Shown: in pieces, positions 43,524 through 51,836 of the stretch
Position numbering within the stretch: position 1 is the first letter of the stretch
Layout of the letters: each line of letters starts with the position of its first letter
NCBI RefSeq assembly: GCF_040253615.1
Contig: NZ_JBEJGY010000004.1
Coordinates: 4,340,001-4,404,000 of the forward strand
Direction: 5' to 3'
Source: Streptomyces sp. Edi4
GTDB lineage: Bacteria; Actinomycetota; Actinomycetes; Streptomycetales; Streptomycetaceae
Length of the DNA: 64,000 nt
Made by a program: the position numbers and the translations under genes
The notes under the pieces: model-generated
Told to the model about the DNA's origin: nothing
What the model saw: the letters and a program-made list of their open reading frames with translations, nothing else
Databases searched by the model: none

Positions 43524-45827
43524 ATGTCCATTTCCAGCACTGACCACTCCGTCCTGCCCGAGAACGAGAACATCGACTCCGTCGAGGCCGTCGAGAACGC
43601 CTCCGTCGAGGCCGTCCAGAACGACGTCGTCGAGGCCGTAGCGGCTTCCGACGTCATCGAGGTCGTCGAGATCGTCGAGTCCGAGGCGGACGAGAACACC
43701 GAGCCCACCGAGCCCACCGTCACCTTCGGCGACCTCGGTCTGCCCGACGGCGTCGTGCGCAAGCTCGCGCAGAACGGCGTGACCAGCCCCTTCCCGATCC
43801 AGGCCGCGACCATCCCGGACGCCCTGGCCGGCAAGGACATCCTCGGCCGTGGCCGCACCGGCTCCGGCAAGACCCTCTCCTTCGGTCTGCCGACCCTGGC
43901 GCAGCTCGCCGGCGGCCACACCGAGAAGAAGAAGCCCCGCGCGATCATCCTCACGCCGACGCGTGAGCTCGCGATGCAGGTCGCGGACGCGCTCCAGCCC
44001 TACGGCGACGTGCTCGGCCTGAAGATGAAGGTCGTCTGCGGCGGTACGTCGATGAGCAACCAGATCTACGCCCTGGAGCGCGGCGTCGACGTCCTCGTCG
44101 CCACCCCGGGCCGTCTGCGCGACCTCATCAACCGTGGCGCCTGCTCGCTCGCCAACGTCCAGGTCGCCGTCCTCGACGAGGCCGACCAGATGTCCGACCT
44201 GGGCTTCCTGCCCGAGGTCACCGAACTGCTCGACCAGATCCCCGGCGGCGGCCAGCGGATGCTGTTCTCCGCCACCATGGAGAACGAGATCTCCACCCTG
44301 GTCAAGCGCTACCTGACCAACCCCGTCACGCACGAGGTCGACAGCGCGCAGGGCAACGTCTCGACGATGACCCACCACGTCCTCGTGGTGAAGCCGAAGG
44401 ACAAGGCGCCGGTCACCGCCGCCATCGCCGCCCGCAAGGGCCGCACGATCATCTTCGTCCGCACCCAGCTGGGCGCGGACCGCATCGCCGAGCAGCTGTG
44501 CGAGTCGGGCGTGAAGGCCGACGCGCTGCACGGCGGCATGACGCAGGGCGCCCGTACCCGCGTTCTTGAGGACTTCAAGAAGGGCTACGTCAACGCGCTC
44601 GTCGCCACCGACGTCGCCGCGCGCGGCATCCACGTCGACGGCATCGACCTGGTCCTCAACGTGGACCCGGCCGGTGACCACAAGGACTACCTGCACCGCT
44701 CGGGCCGTACCGCCCGCGCAGGCAAGTCCGGTGTCGTCGTCTCGCTTTCGCTGCCGCACCAGCGCCGCCAGATCTTCCGGCTGATGGAGGACGCGGGCGT
44801 CGACGCCTCGCGCCACATCATCCAGAGCGCCGGCGCGTTCGACCCGGAGGTCGCCGAGATCACCGGCGCCCGTTCGCTGACCGAGGTCCAGGCCGACTCC
44901 GCGAACAACTCGGCCAAGCAGGCCGAGCGCGAGGTCGCCGAGCTCACCAAGGAGCTGGAGCGCCTGACGCGCCGGGCCGGCGAGCTGCGCGAGGAGGCCG
45001 ACCGCCTGGTGGCGCGTGCCGCCCGCGAGCGCGGTGAGGACCCGGAGGTCGCGGTCGCCGAGGTCGTCGCCGAGGCCGAGGCCGAGGTCGCGGCTGTCGC
45101 CGCCGCCGCTGCCGTGCCCGCGCAGGCCGAGGTCCGTGAGGACCGAGGCGGCTTCCAGCGCCGTGACGACCGGGGCAACTTCGACCGCCGCGACAACCGT
45201 GGTGGCGACCGGGGTGAGCGTGGCGGCTTCAACCGCGACAACCGCGACAGCCGTGGTGGCGAGCGTGGCGGCTTCAACCGTGACCGCCGTGACGACCGCG
45301 GTGGTTTCCAGCGCCGTGACGACCGCGGTGGCGACCGTGGCGGCTTCCGCCGTGACGACCGTCCCTCCGGTGGTTTCCGTCGTGACGACCGTCCCTCGGG
45401 TGGCTTCAACCGTGACGACCGCGGTGGCGACCGTGGCGGCTTCCGCCGTGACGACCGTCCCTCCGGTGGTTTCCGTCGTGACGACCGTCCCTCGGGTGGC
45501 TTCAACCGTGACGACCGCGGTGGCGACCGAGGCGGCTTCCGTCGCGACGACCGTCCCTCCGGCGGTTTCAACCGTGACGACCGCGGCGACCGTGGCGGCT
45601 TCAACCGCGACCGTCGTGACGACCGTCCCTCCGGTGGCTTCAACCGTGGTGGCAGCGACCGCCCGTTCAACCGTGACCGCCGTGACGACCGTCCCGCCGG
45701 CGGCGGCTTCCGCACCGGTGGCCACGACCGCCCGCAGGGCCGTCGTGACGAGCACCGTGGCACCGGCACCAGCACCGGTTCCTTCGGGCGCCGCGACGAC
45801 AAGCCCCGCTGGAAGCGCAACGGCTGA
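43524..45827 (+). CDS. DEAD-box RNA helicase with RDDR/RGG-type tail
   Basis: The 767-residue helicase has an acidic N-terminal extension (residues 1-65) and a complete DEAD core: TGSGKT 112-117, PTRELA near 145, DEAD 218-221, SAT, and the C-terminal motif YLHRSGRTARAGKSG. A coiled stretch follows (AEREVAELTKELERLTRRAGELREEADRL, in part). The tail of about 220 residues is built from GGF-(R/N)RDDR(P/G) units, probably RNA-binding and phase-separating. The 198-base leader has a hairpin near 43405-43430. It resembles CsdA/DeaD-type helicases active in ribosome assembly and mRNA turnover. Confidence 0.94.
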   Translation: MSISSTDHSVLPENENIDSVEAVENASVEAVQNDVVEAVAASDVIEVVEIVESEADENTEPTEPTVTFGDLGLPDGVVRKLAQNGVTSPFPIQAATIPDALAGKDILGRGRTGSGKTLSFGLPTLAQLAGGHTEKKKPRAIILTPTRELAMQVADALQPYGDVLGLKMKVVCGGTSMSNQIYALERGVDVLVATPGRLRDLINRGACSLANVQVAVLDEADQMSDLGFLPEVTELLDQIPGGGQRMLFSATMENEISTLVKRYLTNPVTHEVDSAQGNVSTMTHHVLVVKPKDKAPVTAAIAARKGRTIIFVRTQLGADRIAEQLCESGVKADALHGGMTQGARTRVLEDFKKGYVNALVATDVAARGIHVDGIDLVLNVDPAGDHKDYLHRSGRTARAGKSGVVVSLSLPHQRRQIFRLMEDAGVDASRHIIQSAGAFDPEVAEITGARSLTEVQADSANNSAKQAEREVAELTKELERLTRRAGELREEADRLVARAARERGEDPEVAVAEVVAEAEAEVAAVAAAAAVPAQAEVREDRGGFQRRDDRGNFDRRDNRGGDRGERGGFNRDNRDSRGGERGGFNRDRRDDRGGFQRRDDRGGDRGGFRRDDRPSGGFRRDDRPSGGFNRDDRGGDRGGFRRDDRPSGGFRRDDRPSGGFNRDDRGGDRGGFRRDDRPSGGFNRDDRGDRGGFNRDRRDDRPSGGFNRGGSDRPFNRDRRDDRPAGGGFRTGGHDRPQGRRDEHRGTGTSTGSFGRRDDKPRWKRNG

Positions 45828-45858
45828 TCGCTCAGCCGCCGTCGCCTGACGGTTCATC

Positions 45859-45900
45859 AGGGCCCGTACCCCGCCTGCTCGGTGGCGTACGGGCCCTTTT
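45859..45900 (+). terminator. Terminator after DEAD-box helicase
   Basis: AGGGCCCGTAC pairs with GTACGGGCCCT, with further pairing CCGCC/GGTGG in the loop region, followed by TTTT. Confidence 0.85.
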
Positions 45901-45931
45901 GCGTACCCCGGGCCCGGCCGCCCCGATGACC

Positions 45932-45990
45932 GGCCGATCCGATCCGATCCGGTCCGATCCGGTCCGATCCGGTCCGATCCGGTCCGATCC
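45932..45990. repeat. 10-base tandem repeat GGTCCGATCC
   Basis: About five head-to-tail copies of GGTCCGATCC or its five-base half GATCC lie between the helicase terminator and the permease gene, about 50 bases before the permease ATG. Confidence 0.85.
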
Positions 45991-46041
45991 CGGCCACCCG
46001 TCGGCGCATGCCGTACCCGGGGGCGGGGAATCGCTGGGGGC

Positions 46042-47529
46042 ATGACAAATGACGTCGGCACCACAAGCGAGGGAAGCCCGGGGTCGGACGAGGAACGCCT
46101 GGCGCAGCTGGGCTACAAGCAGGTGCTCGCCCGCCGCATGTCGGCGTTCTCCAACTACGCCGTCTCGTTCACGATCATCTCTGTGCTCTCCGGCTGCCTG
46201 ACGATGTACGCGTACGGCATGAAGACCGGCGGCCCCGCCCTCATCACCTGGGGCTGGGTGGCGGTGGGTCTGATGACCCTGGTCGTCGGCCTCGCGATGG
46301 CCGAGATCTGTTCGGCCTACCCGACCTCGGCCGGGCTCTACTTCTGGGCGCACCGCCTGGCCCCGCCCCGGCAGGCCGCCGCCTGGGCGTGGTTCACGGG
46401 CTGGTTCAACGTGCTGGGCCAGATCGCTGTGACGGCGGGCGTGGACTTCGGCGCGGCGTCGTTCCTCGGGGCGTACCTGAACCTCCAGTTCGGCTTCGAG
46501 GTCACCCCGGCCCGCACGATCGGGCTCTTCGCGGCGATCCTGCTGCTGCACGGGCTCCTGAACACCTTCGGCGTGCGCATCGTGGCGTTCCTCAACGGCG
46601 TGAGCGTGTGGTGGCACGTACTGGGTGTGGTGGCGATCGTGGCGGCCCTGGCCCTCGTGCCGGGCACGCACCGCTCGACGTCGTTCGTCTTCACCGACTT
46701 CGTGAACGAGACGGGCTTCACCAACAGCGTGTACGTCGTCCTGATCGGCCTGTTGATGGCCCAGTACACCTTCACCGGGTACGACGCGTCCGCGCACATG
46801 ACGGAGGAGACCCACGACGCCTCGACGGCCGGCCCGCGCGGCATCGTCCGCTCCATCTGGACGTCCTGGATAGCGGGCTTCGTCCTCCTGCTCGGCTTCA
46901 CGTACGCGATCGGCTCGTACGACACCCAGCTCAACTCCGACACGGGCGCGCCCCCCGCCCAGATCCTCCTGGACTCCCTCGGCGAGACCGGCGGCAAGCT
47001 GCTGCTCCTCGTCGTGATCGGCGCCCAGCTCTTCTGCGGCATGGCGTCGGTGACGGCCAACTCCCGCATGATCTACGCCTTTTCACGCGACGGCGCGCTG
47101 CCCTTCTCGCGGCTGTGGCACACGGTGAGCCCGCGCACGCGCACCCCGGTCGCGGCGGTCTGGCTCGCGGCAGGCGCGGCGCTGGTCCTGGGCCTCCCGT
47201 ACCTGATCAACGTCACGGCGTACGCGGCGGTGACCTCGATCGCGGTGATCGGCCTCTACATCGCGTACGTCATCCCCACCCTGCTGCGCCTGTTGCGCGG
47301 CGACGCCTTCACCCCGGGCCCCTGGCACCTGGGCCGCTGGTCCCGCCCGGTCGGCATCGTGGCGGTGGCCTGGGTGACGGTCATCACGGTCCTGTTCATG
47401 CTCCCCCAGGTCTCCCCCGTGACCTGGGAAACCTTCAACTACGCCCCCCTGGCGGTCCTGGCGGTCCTGGGCTTCGCCGCCGCGTGGTGGCTGGCGTCGG
47501 CCCGGCACTGGTTCCTGCGGGGGGAGTGA
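46042..47529 (+). CDS. APC-family amino acid permease
   Basis: The 495-residue membrane protein has about 12 TM helices and the start typical of APC transporters (LAQLGYKQVLARRMSAFSN). It also has the substrate-binding helix FSNYAVSFTIISVLSG, GGPALITWGW in TM2, and the sixth-helix signature FTGYDASAHMTEETHDAS. It resembles GABA/choline-type permeases of the ACT subgroup. It is read alone, after a tandem 10-mer repeat. The substrate cannot be fixed from the sequence. Confidence 0.92.
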   Translation: MTNDVGTTSEGSPGSDEERLAQLGYKQVLARRMSAFSNYAVSFTIISVLSGCLTMYAYGMKTGGPALITWGWVAVGLMTLVVGLAMAEICSAYPTSAGLYFWAHRLAPPRQAAAWAWFTGWFNVLGQIAVTAGVDFGAASFLGAYLNLQFGFEVTPARTIGLFAAILLLHGLLNTFGVRIVAFLNGVSVWWHVLGVVAIVAALALVPGTHRSTSFVFTDFVNETGFTNSVYVVLIGLLMAQYTFTGYDASAHMTEETHDASTAGPRGIVRSIWTSWIAGFVLLLGFTYAIGSYDTQLNSDTGAPPAQILLDSLGETGGKLLLLVVIGAQLFCGMASVTANSRMIYAFSRDGALPFSRLWHTVSPRTRTPVAAVWLAAGAALVLGLPYLINVTAYAAVTSIAVIGLYIAYVIPTLLRLLRGDAFTPGPWHLGRWSRPVGIVAVAWVTVITVLFMLPQVSPVTWETFNYAPLAVLAVLGFAAAWWLASARHWFLRGE

Positions 47530-47576
47530 GGAGGGAGCGGGGCGGCGTGCGGCGCGGGGCGCGCCGGGGTGACGGG

Positions 47577-47830
47577 GGCGGCGCGGGGTTGCCGGAGCTG
47601 CGGGCCCCGGCGGGCGGCCCCGGTCGGTGGCGGGGCGACGATCCCGGTCGGCGGTGGCGGGGGTGGCGCGGGGTTGCCGGTGCGGCGGGCCCCCGGCGGG
47701 TGGCCCCGGTCGGTGGCGGGGCGACGATCCCGGCTGGCGGTGGCGGTGGCGGTGGCGGTGGCGGTGGCGGGGGTGGCGCGGGGGTGCCGGTGCGGCGGGC
47801 CCCGGCGGGCGCCCGGTCGGCGACGGCGGC
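47577..47830. repeat. GC-rich minisatellite, about 85-bp unit plus GGTGGC hexamers
   Basis: Two and a half copies of a unit starting GCGCGGGGTTGCCGG (47581, 47666, 47776) contain CCCCGGTCGGTGGCGGGGCG. The last copy is expanded by a run of GGTGGC hexamers (47736-47770). It lies between the permease stop and tRNA-Lys. The frames are open by composition only; no protein is recognised. Confidence 0.8.
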
Positions 47831-47953
47831 CCCTGGCGGGAGGCCCGGACGGGCGGGCCCGACACGCTGGTCCCGCACCCGTGACGAGCCCGACAACGGA
47901 TACCCGATCGGCTGCCGGGCGCTGTCCGGCTATGCTCTGGGGTGACTCGCCAA

Positions 47954-48026
47954 GGGCCATTAGCTCAATTGGCAGAGCAGCGGACTTTTAATCCGTTGGT
48001 TGTCGGTTCGAGTCCGACATGGCCTA
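47954..48026 (+). tRNA. tRNA-Lys (anticodon TTT)
   Basis: The gene begins GGGCCATTAGCTCAATTGG, has the anticodon loop CTTTTAA (TTT), T-arm GTCGGTTCGAGTCCGAC and acceptor ATGGCCT. CCA is not encoded. Accessory genes lie on its 3' side. Confidence 0.95.
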
Positions 48027-48065
48027 CATCGAGTGGCGGAGGGGCTACCCCCTCTGACCTGCACG

Positions 48066-48108
48066 GGAGCGCCCCGGCCGGGGTTCATCGGCCGGGGCGC
48101 TCCGCTGT
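48066..48108 (+). terminator. Terminator after tRNA-Lys
   Basis: A perfect 15-bp stem starting GGAGCGCCCCGGCCG with an 8-base loop, followed by TGTTTT. Confidence 0.85.
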
Positions 48109-48109
48109 T

Positions 48110-48592
48110 TTGGGGCACGCCGCGTTCGGCGAAGCCCCCGGCCCCCTGCCCGCCGCGCGTCCCCACCCGTGTGCCGTCAGCCCCAGCGGGCGGCGATGTA
48201 CGGGTTCGAGCGCGCTGCACGCCGTTCCCGTGTTCAGGCCGGGCACCAGCACGCTCGCGCTCCGCGACAGCCACGACAACGCCGCTCCGACTCTCGGCTC
48301 GACCGCACGCATCCACCTCTTCGAAGCCCGCGAACTGTCCTTGGGACCACGGCAACACAAGCCTGCGGAAAGGGACTTCAAGCCCTCTGGTGGCCCATGC
48401 CGACCCCTGTTCAAGCGGCCGAAGAAGGGCGCTTCCTGTTGCCGGCCGGGCCGCTCGGGCTCCTCCTTGCCGAACGCTCCACACCCTGACGGACAGCGCC
48501 GGGGGGATCATGACGGGGGCCCGCGACCGGCCCCCCGTTCCGGTCGCGGCCCCGGGCTCGTCCTCGTGGGCCCGGCGGTTATCCGCCTCTGG
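48110..48592. other. Gap between tRNA-Lys terminator and arsO, no gene recognised
   Basis: About 480 bases with looser codon bias than its surroundings. Open frames exist on both strands but none resembles a known protein, and none has a convincing ribosome-binding site. No integrase and no repeat of the tRNA-Lys 3' end was found. Confidence 0.4.
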
Positions 48593-49957
48593 TCAGCAGC
48601 CCCCGGAAGGTGCCGGAACTTCGGTGCCGATCTGGAGAGCGGCCGGGGCGGCACAGCAGCCACCGCCGTCACTGACCTCGGCGGTGTCGGGCTCGTCGAA
48701 CAGGCCGGCGCCGCCGCACACTCCGGTTTCGGGGAGCGTCAGTTCGACGCGTCCGGCGGCTTCGTGGTCGCCCGCGAGGGCGGCGGCGATGGAGCGGACC
48801 TGCTCGTAGCCGGTCATGGCGAGGAAGGTGGGTGCGCGGCCGTAGGACTTCATGCCGACCAGGTAGACGTCCTTCTCCGGGTGGGACAGCTCGCCCGCGC
48901 CGTGCGGGTAGACGGTGCCGCACGAGTGCACGTTGGGGTCGATCAGCGGGGCCAGATCGACCGGGGCCCGGAGACGCTCGTCCAGGGAGAGACGGAGCTC
49001 GTCGACGAAGGACAGGTCGGGGCGGAAGCCGGTGAGTCCGATGACCTCGTCGACCGGGTCGAGGAGGCGGCCGTCCTCGCCCACCAGCACCAGGCGGCCG
49101 TCCTCGGTCGTCTCCACGGCCTCCGTCCGGAAGCCGGTCACCGCGTCGGCGTGGCCGTCTTCGACGGCGGCCTTGGCGGCCAGGCCCAGGGCGCCACGGG
49201 CGGGAAGTTGGTCAGCCTCGCCGCCGCCGAAGGTCGAGCCGCTGATGCCGCGCCGGAGGATCCACACGGCGTGCGTGCCCGGCTCGTCCCTCGCCAGCCC
49301 GGCGAGGGCGGCCAGGGCGGTGAAGGCGGAGGCACCCGAGCCGACGACGGCGGTGCGCCTACCCGCGTAACGGGCCCGCACGGAAGGGTCCTTGAGGTCG
49401 GGGACGCGGTAGGAGATATGGGCGGCCGCGGCCTTCTCACCCAGGGCCCTGAGGCCGTCACCGCCGAGCGGACCGGGCGTCGACCACGTGCCGGAGGCGT
49501 CGATGACAGCGCGGGCGAACAGGCGGCCCCCGGTGCCGTCGGCGTACTCGATGTGGACGGTGAAGGGCTGCTGGTCACGGTCGGCGTCCACTACGCGGTC
49601 GCGTCCGGTGCGGGAGACGCCGGTGACCCGGGCGCCGTAGCGGACGCGTTCGCCGAGGATGTCGGCGAGCGGCTGGAGGTAGCGCTCGGCCCAGTCGCCG
49701 CCGGTCGGGTACGTGGCACCGTCGGGCTTGACCCAGCCGGTGGGGGCGAGCAGCCTCTCGGCGGCCGGGTCGACGACCTCGGCCCAGGTGGAGAAGAGCC
49801 GGACGTGCGCCCAGTCGCGCACCGCGCTGCCTGCGGCTGGACCCGCCTCCAGGACCAACGGTTCGATGCCGCGCTCGACCAGGTGGGCGGCGGCAGCCAG
49901 GCCGATGGGGCCCGCGCCGATGACCACGACGGGCAGCGCGGCGGTGTTCTCGCTCAT
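48593..49957 (-). CDS. arsO: FAD-dependent oxidoreductase of arsenic loci (ArsO-like)
   Basis: The 454-residue flavoprotein begins VVVIGAGPIGLAAAAHL, the FAD-binding GxGxxG (14-19). A second dinucleotide motif lies in TAVVGSGASAFTALAAL. The C-terminal region is rich in cysteine (GVCGGAGLF, GGGCCAAP, final Cys), as in ArsO proteins of actinobacterial ars clusters, where it is proposed to act on arsenicals. ATG 49957 has AGGAG seven bases upstream. It is divergent from arsR, which should control it. No arsenite pump or arsenate reductase is nearby. A generic monooxygenase is the alternative. Confidence 0.85.
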   Translation of the reverse strand: MSENTAALPVVVIGAGPIGLAAAAHLVERGIEPLVLEAGPAAGSAVRDWAHVRLFSTWAEVVDPAAERLLAPTGWVKPDGATYPTGGDWAERYLQPLADILGERVRYGARVTGVSRTGRDRVVDADRDQQPFTVHIEYADGTGGRLFARAVIDASGTWSTPGPLGGDGLRALGEKAAAAHISYRVPDLKDPSVRARYAGRRTAVVGSGASAFTALAALAGLARDEPGTHAVWILRRGISGSTFGGGEADQLPARGALGLAAKAAVEDGHADAVTGFRTEAVETTEDGRLVLVGEDGRLLDPVDEVIGLTGFRPDLSFVDELRLSLDERLRAPVDLAPLIDPNVHSCGTVYPHGAGELSHPEKDVYLVGMKSYGRAPTFLAMTGYEQVRSIAAALAGDHEAAGRVELTLPETGVCGGAGLFDEPDTAEVSDGGGCCAAPAALQIGTEVPAPSGGC

Positions 49958-50068
49958 CGAATGCTCCTGAGGCAGGGTGGGGCGGTTCAAGACAGGGACT
50001 CCGTCGATCATCCGAACTGATTCGACGTTCTTCGATATAGAGGAGCTTGGCGCACTGGATCGGCAGAT

Positions 50069-50080
50069 GTCAATATTGAC
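50069..50080. promoter_or_regulatory. ArsR operator candidate
   Basis: GTCAATATTGAC is a perfect 12-base palindrome three bases upstream of the arsR ATG, in the divergent arsO/arsR gap. A second pair, GATTCGAC near 50029 and GTCGAATTC near 50085, forms a wider inverted repeat around it. ArsR proteins typically bind such AT-centred repeats; placement predicts autorepression and control of arsO. Confidence 0.65.
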
Positions 50081-50082
50081 GT

Positions 50083-50472
50083 ATGTCGAATTCACGTGGG
50101 GCCTCGGGCGAGGTCGAGCTGCCGGTCCTGAACCAGGCCGACGCACCGGCGGTGCCCTGCTGCCCTCCACTGAACGAGCGCCCGTTGAGCGCGGAGGAGG
50201 CCGAGCGGACCGCGAAGATGTTCAAGGCGCTCGGCGATCCGGTCCGACTGCGGCTGTTCTCGGCGGTCGCCTCGCACGAGGGCGGCGAGGCGTGTGTGTG
50301 CGACATCTCCGATGTCGGTGTGTCCCAGCCGACCGTCTCCCACCATCTGAAGAGGCTCAAGGACGCCGGGCTGCTGTCGTCCGAGCGGCGGGGGACATGG
50401 GTCTACTACCGGGTGGAGCCGGCCGTGCTGGCTGCCATGGGGCAGTTGCTGTCGTCCGCGCCCCCGGCCTGA
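50083..50472 (+). CDS. arsR: ArsR/SmtB-family arsenite-responsive repressor
   Basis: The 129-residue protein has the ArsR winged helix (FKALGDPVRLRLFSAVAS...VSQPTVSHHLKRLKDAGLLSSERRGTWVYYR). Metal-site cysteines are C71-V-C73 in EACVCDIS, the As(III)-sensing CxC-D pattern, with an extra C26-C27 pair in its N-terminal extension. It should release DNA on binding As(III) or Sb(III). The ATG lies three bases after a palindrome, so the transcript is probably leaderless or has a very short leader. Confidence 0.93.
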   Translation: MSNSRGASGEVELPVLNQADAPAVPCCPPLNERPLSAEEAERTAKMFKALGDPVRLRLFSAVASHEGGEACVCDISDVGVSQPTVSHHLKRLKDAGLLSSERRGTWVYYRVEPAVLAAMGQLLSSAPPA

Positions 50473-50503
50473 TCTGCCCGTCGCACGCGAGGAGTTGCTG
50501 CAC

Positions 50504-50638
50504 GTGTCCACCCCCGCAGGTTCGTCGGCCACGCTGGTTGTGCCGCTGACCGCTCGGCACGCGGATCAGGCTCTGGCTCTGGCGATCCAGCCGGCCGGCA
50601 CCGACGAGGACAACGTCACCTTCCGGCCGGATGCGTGA
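50504..50638 (+). pseudogene. Truncated GNAT acetyltransferase (ArsN-like) N-terminus
   Basis: A 44-codon frame from GTG 50504, with GAGGAG nine bases upstream, reads LTARHADQALALAIQPAGTDEDNVTF. This matches the start of GNAT acetyltransferases seen in ars clusters (LxxxHADQVLAIYQAGIDEGNATF, from memory). It then stops, so the rest of the roughly 170-residue enzyme is missing. It is probably a decayed arsN-type gene that once followed arsR. A short functional peptide cannot be excluded. Confidence 0.6.
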
Positions 50639-50768
50639 GCGCTCCAGTTCCTCCACCACGAGTTCTCGTGGAAAACAGGTCAACCTCATTCAGGGCGCTT
50701 GACCGGGTGCGGGGGCGGGGCGCTACTTGTCGGTGCCTACCGCGCAAATGCCGATCAAAGGGGGCTCA

Positions 50769-51122
50769 ATGGGAAAGATCATGCGATCGAGGCTGACGGT
50801 GACGCTGGCGGTTGCCGCCGTCGTCGGCCTTGGCCTTCCGGGAGTCGCCGGTGCGGCGGATGGCTCCACCCAGCTCAGGTCCAACACGGCCTGTAGCGAC
50901 GGCAAGGCGACAGCAGTGGAAAACGTGGCCATCCGCGCCAGTGCCAGTACCAGTGCCGCTCTGGTGACCACTGCCCTGAAGGGGCAGACGTGGGCCTGTG
51001 GTGCGAACAGCGTCATCCTGGGCGGCCGGTACACCGCTTGCGGGACATCGAACGGCAACGGTTGGTTCTACGTCTACAACAACAACTACGCGGGCTATAG
51101 CACGTCGGGTTGTTGGGGGTGA
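50769..51122 (+). CDS. Small secreted protein with SH3-like features
   Basis: The 117-residue product has a signal peptide (MRSRLTVTLAVAAVVGLGLPGVAGA) and a mature domain with four cysteines and patterns of small bacterial SH3 domains: ENVAIRASASTSAALVTTALKGQTW, then GWFYVYNNNYAGYS. Such domains bind cell-wall peptides. The start is the ATG after AAAGGGGG. Composition is less GC-rich than in neighbours, and it lies among decayed genes, so recent acquisition is likely. Confidence 0.75.
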   Translation: MGKIMRSRLTVTLAVAAVVGLGLPGVAGAADGSTQLRSNTACSDGKATAVENVAIRASASTSAALVTTALKGQTWACGANSVILGGRYTACGTSNGNGWFYVYNNNYAGYSTSGCWG

Positions 51123-51186
51123 CGCCACCCGCGTGACCCCTCCCAGCGCCGAGAGGCGCATTCCGGCGGTCGTCGCGTCACAGTGA

Positions 51187-51330
51187 TCAACTGGTTGTCT
51201 CCAGGAGCTGCGCGAGGCGTTCGGCTGGGGTGTCCCAGCCGAACGCTTTTTTGCGTGGTCGGCTGTTGAGTTCGGCGGCTACGGCGTCCAAGTGCGCACG
51301 GATGTGGCTGGCCGCCCTCGCGCTTTTGGC
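51187..51330 (-). pseudogene. C-terminal remnant of an IS30-family transposase
   Basis: On the minus strand about 45 codons read LDAVAAELNSRPRKKAFGWDTPAERLAQLLE before a stop. This is the characteristic end of IS30 transposases (LNxRPRKxLGWxTPAE). Everything upstream, including the DDE core, is gone, and no inverted repeats were seen. It marks a past insertion in the accessory block next to DUF1330. Confidence 0.85.
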
Positions 51331-51347
51331 GCCAGGAGGCCTTCCGC

Positions 51348-51638
51348 CTAGAGGCCTTCTATGATGCGGAAATCGCGCTCGACGCCGTCGGACATGGCGA
51401 GCAGCGCCTGCTGGTAGGCCTCGCTGGCGTGGGCCGCGACGGCCTGTTCGAAGCTGTCGAACTCGATCAGAATGACGCGCTCGGTGACGCCCTTCTCGTG
51501 GGCCACGACCCGCCCGTCGCGGGAGAGCAGTCGCCCGCCCCCGGCCGCGACGGCCGGAGCGGCCAGCTTGTTGTAGGCAGCCAGCTTCTCGGGGTCGGAA
51601 ATGGCGCGGTAGACGCTGACCCAGTAGCCCTTGGCCAT
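51348..51638 (-). CDS. DUF1330 domain protein
   Basis: The 96-residue protein (MAKGYWVSVYRAISDPEKLAAYNKLAAPAV...) has the ferredoxin-like DUF1330 fold pattern, with VILIEFDSFEQAVAAHASEAYQQAL. Function is unknown; related dimeric alpha-beta-barrel proteins bind small molecules. It is the full family length. It is monocistronic beside the IS30 remnant, and the 198 bases upstream hold no recognisable gene. Confidence 0.88.
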   Translation of the reverse strand: MAKGYWVSVYRAISDPEKLAAYNKLAAPAVAAGGGRLLSRDGRVVAHEKGVTERVILIEFDSFEQAVAAHASEAYQQALLAMSDGVERDFRIIEGL

Positions 51639-51836
51639 GAGGAACTCCAGTGTTCGTGAAAGTGCACGGGTGATTGCGGGAACGGGCTGCTCAGCGCCCG
51701 GTGGGCTGGTCGGCCTGGACGGACGGTTACGTACAGGGCCCCGAGGCCGAGCGGTACGCCGATGGCCGGCTTCGCACGCGGCGCGGCGTTCGGACCCGTG
51801 AGGCGGGCGGCGAGGGCGTCGATGATCTGTAGGGGG

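Noticed and set aside
43473..46064. 863-codon open frame antisense to the DEAD-box helicase, rich in TVVT-E-T repeats
   Set aside because: It mirrors the high-GC codon pattern and the RDDR repeats of the helicase. It has no ribosome-binding site and no domain of its own.
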